Source: Bryobacterales bacterium
Lineage (GTDB): Bacteria; Acidobacteriota; Terriglobia; Bryobacterales; Bryobacteraceae
Assembly: GCA_030838885.1 (NCBI GenBank)
Contig: JAUZEU010000245.1
Span: forward strand, 1-7,522
DNA: 7,522 nt
Reading direction: 5' to 3'
Below, one piece after another: positions 1 to 5,760 of the stretch. The position numbers were made by a program, and so were the translations under genes. Each line of letters opens with the position of its first letter. The first letter of the stretch is position 1. Below the pieces are notes generated by a model. That model was not told the DNA's origin, searched no databases, and saw nothing but the letters and a program-made list of their open reading frames with translations.

Positions 1-160
1 GATGACATTTGCCAAGGGAGCTGCATTGAAGGACCCTTCAGGTCTATTCAACTCCAGCCTCGACGGGAATGTTAGGCGCGCCATAGACATCCACGAAGGC
101 GACAAGGTCGATGAGGCTGCCAGACTCGCTGGACTGCCTGCTCGGGAACCCGCCTGCTGA
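1..160 (+). CDS. DUF1801-family protein, 3' end only (5' end outside window)
   Basis: The plus-strand frame starting at base 2 reads TFAKGAALKDPSGLFNSS, then LDGNVRRAIDIHEGDKVDEA, and ends at TGA 158-160. From memory this closely matches the C-terminal part of a DUF1801 (YdhG-like, SufE/CyaY-like fold) subfamily of small proteins of unknown function. The ATG at 2-4 is probably an internal codon, because the conserved block continues upstream in the family. After VDEAA the family usually continues with a helix of the type LKALIRAAVALN. Here it reads RLAGLPAREPAC and stops, so the last helix seems replaced and the gene may be truncated at about base 120. The whole visible stretch is overlapped on the opposite strand by the open frame of the acyltransferase. 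Family assignment is fairly sure; function is unknown. Confidence 0.7.
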   Translation, partial: MTFAKGAALKDPSGLFNSSLDGNVRRAIDIHEGDKVDEAARLAGLPAREPAC

Positions 161-1263
161 TCTGACGTCCCGGCATCGGCTCCGGATGCCACATCCCGGC
201 GACCCGGAGTAGCTGGAGGAGCAAGCCTGTGGCCCCACGCAATCATGGGCTTCTCCAGCAGGTAGTAACTCACCGCGGAGCAGGCAAAGATTCCGATGTA
301 CTTCACAGGGAATTGCTGCAGCGCGACGAAGGGCCAATGAACCATCACTCCGCGGATCAGGAAGATCTGCTGCCAGAGATAGATGCCATAAGAGAGCCGC
401 CCCACGTACCGCAGTGGTTTCCATTCCAGAACGCGGCACGCAATAGAGGAGGGGTGAATCATCGTGCTCGCAACCAGCAACGGGAAGCATAAGCCCGCCT
501 GCAGGAGCCGAACGCTGAGGGGAAATTTCCGCAGCGCCAGCATGAGCAGGCACGTAACAGTGATGCACAGCCAGGGCCTGAGCCATCGGACAGTGGCGGC
601 ACGGAAGTCCGGCCGCGCGAGAAGCAGAGCGAGAAGCGCGGGAAGCAGCAGACCATGAATGCGGAGGTCAGTACGGGAGAGAAACAGGTTCCCGGTGGAA
701 GTCCCGAATCGCGCCATGAAAACAAACCAGGTAGCTGCTGCCGCCGTGAGCCACGCAACAATCTGAACTCGCCGTTTTGCGAACACCATGATTGCCGGGA
801 GGATCAGGTAGAAGTGTTCTTCCACCGAGAGGGACCAGAAGTGGTCGGTATAGACCTCGTTCGGTGGGTCCCCGCCAAACGCGCCCCAGAAATTGCGAAT
901 CATCAAAACCGCGGCTCCGGTGGCGGCCAGACCCATCGGCAACCGGTGCAGGAAAGCGAGCACCAGATAAATGGTCAGGAAAAGCCACGCCGGTGGGAAA
1001 ATCCGAAAAAATCGCCGCACATAGAAATCTCGCAGGGCGATGCTTCCATTCATGCGTTCTTCTTCCAGCAGCCGGGAACAGATGAGCAGCCCGCTAATGG
1101 CGAAGAAGAGATCGACGCCCGCCCACCCGTACGGCCTCAGGTGAGCCGTGCTGATGCGGCCCGGACCGAACTCGTCCGGGTCATGAGCAAAGATGACGGC
1201 GGCAATCGCGATTGCGCGCCAGCCATCCAGGCTGGGCAGGTAGCCGCTTCTGGGCGCACGCAT
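1..1263 (-). CDS. Acyltransferase-3 (OafA/YrhL-like) membrane protein, 3' end outside window
   Basis: An unbroken minus-strand frame runs from ATG 1263-1261 to the window edge (421 codons), with an upstream in-frame TAA. Family: integral membrane acyltransferase 3, which transfers acyl (often O-acetyl) groups to sugars of surface polysaccharides or other envelope glycans. Visible motifs: LPSLDGWRAIAIA with Arg16 and the family His at 27 (VIFAH); GVDLFFAISGLLI near 49-61; RRFFRIFPPAW 83-93; FWSLSVEEHFYLILP 142-156; YVGRLSYGIYLWQQ 286-299; SYYLLEKP 332-339. Hydrophobic segments between these fit the usual ten or so helices. Most relatives end soon after the last motif, at about 340-380 residues. 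Here a Pro/Ala/Ser/Gly-rich tail continues past 345, and the last ~54 codons are antisense to the DUF1801 gene, so the native stop is probably lost. No clear Shine-Dalgarno is seen; a GTG five codons upstream is an alternative start. The acceptor is unknown. Confidence 0.9.
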   Translation of the reverse strand, partial: MRAPRSGYLPSLDGWRAIAIAAVIFAHDPDEFGPGRISTAHLRPYGWAGVDLFFAISGLLICSRLLEEERMNGSIALRDFYVRRFFRIFPPAWLFLTIYLVLAFLHRLPMGLAATGAAVLMIRNFWGAFGGDPPNEVYTDHFWSLSVEEHFYLILPAIMVFAKRRVQIVAWLTAAAATWFVFMARFGTSTGNLFLSRTDLRIHGLLLPALLALLLARPDFRAATVRWLRPWLCITVTCLLMLALRKFPLSVRLLQAGLCFPLLVASTMIHPSSIACRVLEWKPLRYVGRLSYGIYLWQQIFLIRGVMVHWPFVALQQFPVKYIGIFACSAVSYYLLEKPMIAWGHRLAPPATPGRRDVASGADAGTSDQQAGSRAGSPASLAASSTLSPSWMSMARLTFPSRLELNRPEGSFNAAPLANVI

Positions 1264-1635
1264 TTGCCGCGCCGTCACTGGAGTAGAAACGGCCAGAAAT
1301 TACAATTCTGTTCACTGGGCTCTGGAACGTCAAACAACACACGTGCGTGGCCGCACAGAATAGATGCAGCATCGTCCCGGTAAACAGGAATGCTGTCGGG
1401 AACGAAAGCTCATGCGTGATCGTGGGGAACTGCCTGAGAAACTCAACGCCGAATCACCGCGTCTCTTTCGATGCACGCCTGTGTAGACTCCGTACAGCGT
1501 CAATGAGCATTCTCGATTCTTGCTTCCGTCTCCAAATGCTGTGCTTACGCCATCCGGGGATATGCGGTTCGCAAAGCGTCGGAGCATCGCTCATTTCCCC
1601 TATACCTTTTCGGCAACCCTCAGAAGCGCGCATTT
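1264..1635. other. Gap between acyltransferase and recombinase remnant
   Basis: No convincing intact gene lies here. On the minus strand, the frame that restores the recombinase helix-turn-helix continues open from about 1716 down to a TGA at 1456-1454. The residues past about 1640 do not resemble anything I know, so the original end of the recombinase was probably near 1640. The stretch directly upstream of 1263 should hold the acyltransferase promoter, but I see no convincing -35/-10 pair. Open frames on the plus strand here are Arg/Ser/Pro-rich and look like shadows. Confidence 0.5.
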
Positions 1636-2268
1636 TCAGGCGCGTGAACCCGTCAACCGCCGCGCTGCTCGCGCCCAGCCTGATGGCGATCTGCCGCCAG
1701 GAGAAGCCATCCTTACGCCAGGGTGAACACCTGATCGCGACGGAATACCAGACTCGGCCGGCCGATTGGCTTTCCGCATTTCGTTCCCGTTGCCCGGACC
1801 CGTTGGTAATCCGGCGCGCGTGCGGTCGCAGATTCGGCGGCGCTCCTGTTCAGCGATCCGTGCGGCGAGGGCAATCATCAATTCACCTAGCCCGTTGCCG
1901 GTGGTGCTGAACTGCGGCTCGGTGTGAGAGATAAATTTAACCCCGTGGTCGGAAAGGCGCTTCACATACAGGAAAGTGCTGACGATGCCTTCGCGGGTAA
2001 AGCGGTCAAGGGCCCAGACGAGGACGGCGTCGAATTCGTGGCGGGCGGCCGCGTCGAACATCGCTTTGAACTGGTCCCGGTCGCCGTGCTTCGCGGTGGA
2101 ATGGTCGATGTACGTGATGATGTAACCGATACGGGCGCAATGGTCCCGCAACTGGATTAACTGGTTCTCGGTACCCTGCCCTTTGTCCTTTGTGGAAACC
2201 CGGGCATAGGTGCCGACGCGGAAAACCGGTCTGACCGGGGCGGGGAACGGCGCTGAGGAACCAAGCAA
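1636..2268 (-). pseudogene. Serine recombinase/resolvase, catalytic domain open, C-terminal DNA-binding part frameshifted
   Basis: The open frame (210 codons, TTG start at 2268, no in-frame ATG before the upstream TAA at 2304) carries a complete serine-recombinase catalytic domain. It has GTYARVSTKDKGQGTENQ with nucleophile Ser25 and Arg23; HGDRDQFKAMFDAA around 61-74; VLVWALDRFTREG 82-94; TTGNGLGELMIALAA 122-136; and the E-helix AEQERRRICDRTRAGL 139-154. The enzyme makes a phosphoserine intermediate at crossover sites. After Leu154 the frame becomes nonsense. One base shift at ~1804-1806 restores QRVRATGTKCGKPIGRPS, LVFRRDQVFTL, and a second shift at ~1717-1718 restores RKDGFSWRQIAIRLGASSAA, the expected hinge plus helix-turn-helix. 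Both lesions fit single-base insertions. The product ending at 1636 would lack its DNA-binding domain and is probably non-functional. The lack of ATG and of a good ribosome site fits decay. Confidence 0.85.
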
Positions 2269-2340
2269 TTTGGCCGTGTTTCGGTTCCGCTTGAATGCTG
2301 TTTACGATGTGAACTTCCTGCTCCATTTCAAGTTGACGCG

Positions 2341-2371
2341 GTAGAGGCTAAAGTCTTTATTTACCATCTAC
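2341..2371. repeat. Imperfect inverted repeat (12-bp arms, 7-base loop)
   Basis: The left arm GTAGAGGCTAAA (2341-2352) pairs with 2360-2371 at 10 of 12 positions, with mismatches at 2346/2366 and 2348/2364. The loop is seven bases. It ends eight bases before the tRNA fragment and lies upstream of the recombinase remnant. It could be a recombinase-binding site, part of an att site or chance. No poly-T follows it directly, so it is not a good terminator. Confidence 0.4.
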
Positions 2372-2378
2372 GAACGAT

Positions 2379-2420
2379 TTCCCAAGCTGAACGTCGCCGG
2401 TTCGATCCCGGTCTCCCGCT
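2379..2420 (+). tRNA. 3' half of a tRNA-Gly(CCC), fragment, probable attachment-site scar
   Basis: The fragment reads as follows: anticodon loop TTCCCAA (2379-2385, anticodon CCC); 3' strand of the anticodon stem GCTGA (2386-2390); variable ACGTC (2391-2395); T-stem GCCGG (2396-2400); T-loop TTCGATC (2401-2407); T-stem partner CCGGT (2408-2412, one G-T wobble at the outer pair); acceptor 3' strand CTCCCGC (2413-2419); discriminator T (2420). The acceptor strand and anticodon fit glycine tRNA. No CCA is encoded. Upstream bases do not supply the 5' anticodon-stem strand, D-arm or a GCGGGAG acceptor strand, so this is not a working gene. Mobile elements commonly duplicate the tRNA 3' end on integration, often from the anticodon loop onward, and that is the simplest reading. 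A run of four T follows at 2426-2429. Confidence 0.7.
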
Positions 2421-2760
2421 GCCTCTTTTCAATAACCTGGGAACTTTTCATGTTCTCAGAATTGATGCGGAAACCGTGAAGCCGATTTGCGGTTCCTGCG
2501 AAGATTCCGCCAGAGGACGATCCGAATCGATTACAAGGGTCCACGTACGATGCCGGTTTTCAATCCAGTGCATTGTCCATTCGCAGGTATGGACGGCTAT
2601 GCCATTTAACGGATGCGCATCCACCTTAGTGGCGTGAATGCTGTGAGGATGATTTCCTGTTTAATTCTATTCGCCAATTTGACGCTCAAAGTAACGTGGA
2701 CGTTCTGGCGGCATTCGGTAAGGCGCTCACCAAGGCGGTGGAAATGGTTCAGAATATAGT
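2421..2760. other. 340-base stretch without a recognisable gene
   Basis: All six frames give only short or start-less open stretches. One plus-strand frame is open from before the tRNA fragment to about 2636 but has no ATG and runs through the tRNA remnant. Another short plus frame (about 2630-2790) gives an amphipathic stretch resembling SNVDVLAAFGKALTKAVEMV, with no start and no family match. The segment just before 2761 should encode membrane helices of the Nramp transporter if that gene were complete, but it does not. A deletion or rearrangement breakpoint is therefore likely at about 2720-2760. Confidence 0.5.
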
Positions 2761-3540
2761 CTCGCAAAGCCGGATGTTGTTCAGGTGATCAAAGGCACCA
2801 TTACGCCAACTGTGCATTTCAACAAAGATTCCTCTCCATGCTTGTCGCCGTGATCGGAACTTCCCTTTCCGCATACCTCTATACATGGCAATCGAATGAA
2901 GAGGTGGAGGAAGAGATTGCACAAGGCCGCATTCTGCTGTCACAACGAAGGGGGGCCACTGACTACGAATTGCAACATACGAGAAAGGACGTTTGATTTG
3001 GGATGATCTTCTCGAATCGGACGATGTACTTCATTATTCTTTCCGCTGCCGCCACATTGTTTAAATCAAGGAAGACTGATATCAACAGCGCGGCGGATGC
3101 AGCCCAAGCGCTCCGTCCTTTCGCGGGCGATGCAGCAGCAATCCTGCTTTCCGTCGGTATAATCGGAGTCGGCTTTCTCGCCGTACCGGTGATGACAGGG
3201 GGAGCGGCATACGATCTTTGCCAGACAGTCGGGTGGAAATACGGTCTTAAGAAGAGGCCCGCGCAAGACAGGCGGTTCTACATAGCAATTGCCGTTTTTA
3301 CGGTCATTGGCGCTGCCGATCAACTTCCTCGGTTTTAATCGTATGAAAGCCGTTGTAGTGGCCGGCATTGCGCAGGGATTCTCGACACCCCCGCTTATGC
3401 TCCTGATTATGTTAATGACGAACAATCGCGCCATAATGGGCGATCGGGTGAACGGCCGCGCAATTGACATTTTGGGCTGGGTCACCACGGCGGCTATTTT
3501 TGCTGTCTCGGTGGGCCTGATTATCACATGGATGGTTTGA
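2761..3540 (+). pseudogene. Nramp-family divalent metal transporter, C-terminal half, degraded
   Basis: Three frames read in sequence give the second half of an Nramp-type H+-coupled Mn2+/Fe2+ transporter. From 2761: LAKPDVVQVIKGTITPTVHF. After a one-base loss at ~2829: FLSMLVAVIGTSLSAYLYTW, QSNEEVEEEIAQGR, then QRRGATDYELQ. An in-frame TGA (2994-2996) interrupts before GMIFSNRTMYFIIL. After a one-base gain at ~3318 the frame continues INFLGFNRMKAVVVAGIAQG, IMLMTNNRAIMGDRVNGR and LGWVTTAAIFAVSVG to TGA 3538-3540. Remaining hydrophobic helices match about TM6 to TM11. The N-terminal half (TM1-5, with the DPGN metal-binding region) is missing. Longest open pieces are 3003-3338 and about 3289-3540; neither would give a working carrier. 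The segment equivalent to the canonical MPH motif reads TSLSAYLYTWQ, which suggests the divergent bacterial Nramp clade rather than classical MntH. Confidence 0.85.
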
Positions 3541-3625
3541 TCCCGGATCGTCGCTGGAGGCAACAAGACGTCGATCTGCCCGCAGTAGTGGCAGCTTCTT
3601 CTCGTCGCGGGTCAATGTCTTCGGT

Positions 3626-3631
3626 TATACT
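3626..3631 (+). promoter_or_regulatory. Possible -10 box of the YncE-like gene
   Basis: TATACT differs from the sigma70 -10 consensus at one base and lies 31 bases before the ATG at 3663. No good -35 hexamer is found 16-18 bases upstream. It sits in the 122-base gap after the Nramp remnant, where a promoter for the next gene is expected. Confidence 0.3.
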
Positions 3632-3662
3632 TTCGATCGGACCGTGTGCTGGGACGATCGAT

Positions 3663-4694
3663 ATGAAAGTTACAAATTCTGGTTTAGCGGCGTTGACTCT
3701 CCTGGTATTCGCGGATCTTCCGCCAGCACTGGCCGAGACGAAATGGAATGTCGTGAAGACGTTTCAGATCGGTGGTCAGGGCAGTTGGGACTATATAACA
3801 GTCGACTCAGCGTCGCACCGGCTATATGTTCCGCGGACGACTCACACGATGGTGATCGAGGCAGAATCCGGCAGGATTTTGGCCGACATCCCCGGGCAGA
3901 AAAATGCGCACGGCGTTGCGATTGTCCCCGAATCGGGGCGCGGGTTTATCAGCGACGGCGGCGGTGACGGCGCAATCGTGATCTTCGATCTGAAGACGAA
4001 TGCGGTGCTTGGCACTCTCGCCGCGATGCCCGATGCCGACGGGATAATCTATGACCCCCACAGTGGTCAAATTCTAACCGTTTCGGGGCGCGGAAAAGCG
4101 CTGATGTCTTTCAAACCGGACATCGATCCCCAAAACGGAAAGATAGATCAGCCGATCGCGCTGCGTGGAGAGCCGGAGTTCCTTGCGGCCGATGCTGCGG
4201 GGAAAGTCTACATCAATCTGATGGACACTCATCAGGTGGCTGTCGTGGATTTCAGGACGAGGAAGGTGATTGCGAATTGGCCCGTGGCGCCAGGCGGTTT
4301 GCCGGTCGGCATGGCGATAGACCCTAAGAACGGGCGCCTCTTCATCGGATGCAGAGGCCCCCGGAAGTTGATCGTAATGAGTACCAAAGACGGCAAGGTG
4401 ATATCCGACCTGCCCATCGGCGAGAGTGTCGATGCCGTCAAATTCGACGGTGATTACGCCTTTGCGAGCACCAGCGGCGCAGAGCTCTCAATCGCCCGCG
4501 AGACGTCGCCCGGGAAATTCACCATTGTGCAGACGGTGAAAACAGGTGAAGGTGCAAGAACCATGGGACTCGATGCCTCAACCCGCAAGATCTATCTCCC
4601 CGCTGCGGAATTCGAGAGCGGAGCAAACGGTCGACGTACACCCAAACCCGGTTCGTTTATGATTCTGGTGGTCGCCCCTCAGACCGCAAAGTAG
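3663..4694 (+). CDS. YncE-like secreted beta-propeller protein
   Basis: This 343-residue protein starts with a signal peptide (MKVTNSGLAALTLLVFADLP, then PALA|ETKW, likely cleaved after Ala24), so it is exported to the periplasm or beyond. The mature part repeats the YncE/YVTN propeller pattern, about 40 residues per blade: SWDYITVDSASHRLYVPRTT, GVAIVPESGRGFISDGGGDG, FLAADAAGKVYINLMDTHQV, PVGMAIDPKNGRLFIGCRGP, AVKFDGDYAFASTSG, then TMGLDASTRKIYLPAAEFES. Members bind ligands or partner proteins; no enzymatic residues are recognisable. The frame is open upstream to 3528, but the ATG at 3663 was chosen because the signal peptide follows it directly; the 45 upstream residues are charged and unlike a signal. 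No strong Shine-Dalgarno is seen (GGGA eight bases upstream at most). It converges on the PAP2 gene with a 43-base gap. Its precise role is unknown. Confidence 0.85.
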   Translation: MKVTNSGLAALTLLVFADLPPALAETKWNVVKTFQIGGQGSWDYITVDSASHRLYVPRTTHTMVIEAESGRILADIPGQKNAHGVAIVPESGRGFISDGGGDGAIVIFDLKTNAVLGTLAAMPDADGIIYDPHSGQILTVSGRGKALMSFKPDIDPQNGKIDQPIALRGEPEFLAADAAGKVYINLMDTHQVAVVDFRTRKVIANWPVAPGGLPVGMAIDPKNGRLFIGCRGPRKLIVMSTKDGKVISDLPIGESVDAVKFDGDYAFASTSGAELSIARETSPGKFTIVQTVKTGEGARTMGLDASTRKIYLPAAEFESGANGRRTPKPGSFMILVVAPQTAK

Positions 4695-4704
4695 CAGCCA
4701 GTAA

Positions 4705-4721
4705 GAACCTGAAATCGGTTC
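4705..4721. terminator. Possible weak hairpin between convergent genes
   Basis: GAACC (4705-4709) pairs with GGTTC (4717-4721) around a seven-base loop. Flanking TAA and CTTCTTA could extend it with a bulge. It sits in the 43-base gap between two converging stops, where a bidirectional terminator is expected. The stem is short and there is no clean U-tract on either strand, so this is weak. Confidence 0.25.
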
Positions 4722-4737
4722 GCTTCTTATCCAGGGA

Positions 4738-5664
4738 TCACATCGCGAAGGCGAGGTTCACTCCGAAGGTGCGGGTGGAAGGTTGCGCAATTGGAGTGAT
4801 CGTTCCGCGATGATGACCTGCGTGGAGCTCGTGAGTGTTGACCACGTAGCGGCCGATGAAGTAGCCCATGGCACTACCTGCAAATATGTCGGAAGCATAA
4901 TGCTGGCGGGCCGTGTAACGCGCCGCTCCTACAACTCCCGCAAGGCCGTAAGCCACAAAGGGCACCCATTTTCGGTTGCGGTATTCATGGGCAATCACCG
5001 AGGCCAGTGCCCATGCTGCTACGGAATGGCCGGAGGGGAAGCTCGATCCACCGTCAAAGAAATTGCCGGGATGGGTACCGGCATCAGGCCGGTTTCGCCC
5101 GGCAACCGCCTTCACTATCTGAACCACAATCAGTCCGTCAACAAGAGCTTCGCCGCCCAGCACTCCGGTTTCGCGCGCTTTCTGGTTATCGGCCAGAACA
5201 CCGTACAGGTAAAATCCGGCCACCTCGGGAGCGATGGTATAGACGGCGCCCAGCCGGGAAATCGATTTGCCCCATCGGACCTGTCCCGCACTGTTTTCGA
5301 AAAGATGTGTCGAGCGACGGTCAGTCAGGATAAGGCCGGCTGTGATGGCGCCAAGGCCGGCCCACAATACGCCCTCGTCCCGATTCATATGAAACGGGCT
5401 CGTCCAGATCGCCTTTTGGTCAAGCCAGATATTACTGAGAAGCTTCCGGGTGAGAGGCTTGAGGTTTTCGGTATCGCCTGGATAGAAGACCAAGTCCCTC
5501 CGGTCCTGAATAGCCGGCTCTGTTGCGTGAGGGTCTGAGCCGGCAGCGGGGGTATCCGGAGGAGGGCTCGCGGGTTCCTGGCTGCCCGCCACGATACATG
5601 GCTGATACAGCGCACAGATGATCAAGCCGATATACCAGCCTCGCCGTTTCATAAGGTTTGACAT
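4738..5664 (-). CDS. PAP2-family phosphatase, exported or membrane-bound
   Basis: This 308-residue protein has all three signature motifs of the PAP2/vanadium haloperoxidase superfamily: KAVAGRNRP (K-x6-RP, 185-193), PSGH (210-213, general acid His213), and R249-x5-H255-x3-D259 (RYTARQHYASD, nucleophile His255). The usual Ser before Arg249 is Ala, a tolerated change. Such enzymes hydrolyse phosphate monoesters, typically phosphatidate, undecaprenyl pyrophosphate or lipid A phosphates, on the periplasmic side. The N-terminus (MSNLMKRRGWYIGLIICALY) looks like a signal peptide or anchor and is followed by a Pro/Ser-rich linker (about 29-50). Hydrophobic segments lie at about 98-113, 140-156, 171-185, 214-226, 235-248 and 260-273. 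The ATG at 5664 is supported by GGAAG five bases upstream; MKRRGW four codons in is an alternative. It is divergent from the peptidase gene (96-base gap). The substrate cannot be told from sequence. Confidence 0.92.
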   Translation of the reverse strand: MSNLMKRRGWYIGLIICALYQPCIVAGSQEPASPPPDTPAAGSDPHATEPAIQDRRDLVFYPGDTENLKPLTRKLLSNIWLDQKAIWTSPFHMNRDEGVLWAGLGAITAGLILTDRRSTHLFENSAGQVRWGKSISRLGAVYTIAPEVAGFYLYGVLADNQKARETGVLGGEALVDGLIVVQIVKAVAGRNRPDAGTHPGNFFDGGSSFPSGHSVAAWALASVIAHEYRNRKWVPFVAYGLAGVVGAARYTARQHYASDIFAGSAMGYFIGRYVVNTHELHAGHHRGTITPIAQPSTRTFGVNLAFAM

Positions 5665-5669
5665 GATTT

Positions 5670-5674
5670 CTTCC
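5670..5674 (-). promoter_or_regulatory. Ribosome binding site of the PAP2 gene
   Basis: The minus strand reads GGAAG five bases before the ATG at 5664. It supports this start over the internal ATG at 5652. Confidence 0.6.
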
Positions 5675-5760
5675 GCTAAACAGCTGATTCATTCCGTAGG
5701 CAGTTTTGAGGCCGTTCCTTTTCTGCCAGTCATTTACTGACGCCGCGCTAAACTTGACCA

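Noticed and set aside
44..586. 180-codon minus-strand frame opposite and beside the acyltransferase
   Set aside because: It is out of frame with the motif-bearing acyltransferase frame, and its better-looking end is just another antisense reading of the DUF1801 gene.
655..1383. Long plus-strand open frame (242 codons) opposite the acyltransferase
   Set aside because: Composition is Arg/Glu/Pro-rich without family resemblance, and the opposite strand carries every acyltransferase-3 motif in one frame; it is a shadow.
1347..1910. 187-codon plus-strand frame
   Set aside because: Cys/Arg/Ser-rich and antisense to the recombinase remnant; no recognisable domain.
2263..2636. Plus-strand open frame running through the tRNA fragment
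   Set aside because: It has no ATG, passes through a structural RNA remnant and shows no domain; long by chance.
4783..5538. 251-codon plus-strand frame opposite the PAP2 gene
   Set aside because: The minus strand carries all three PAP2 motifs with a ribosome site; this is a shadow.
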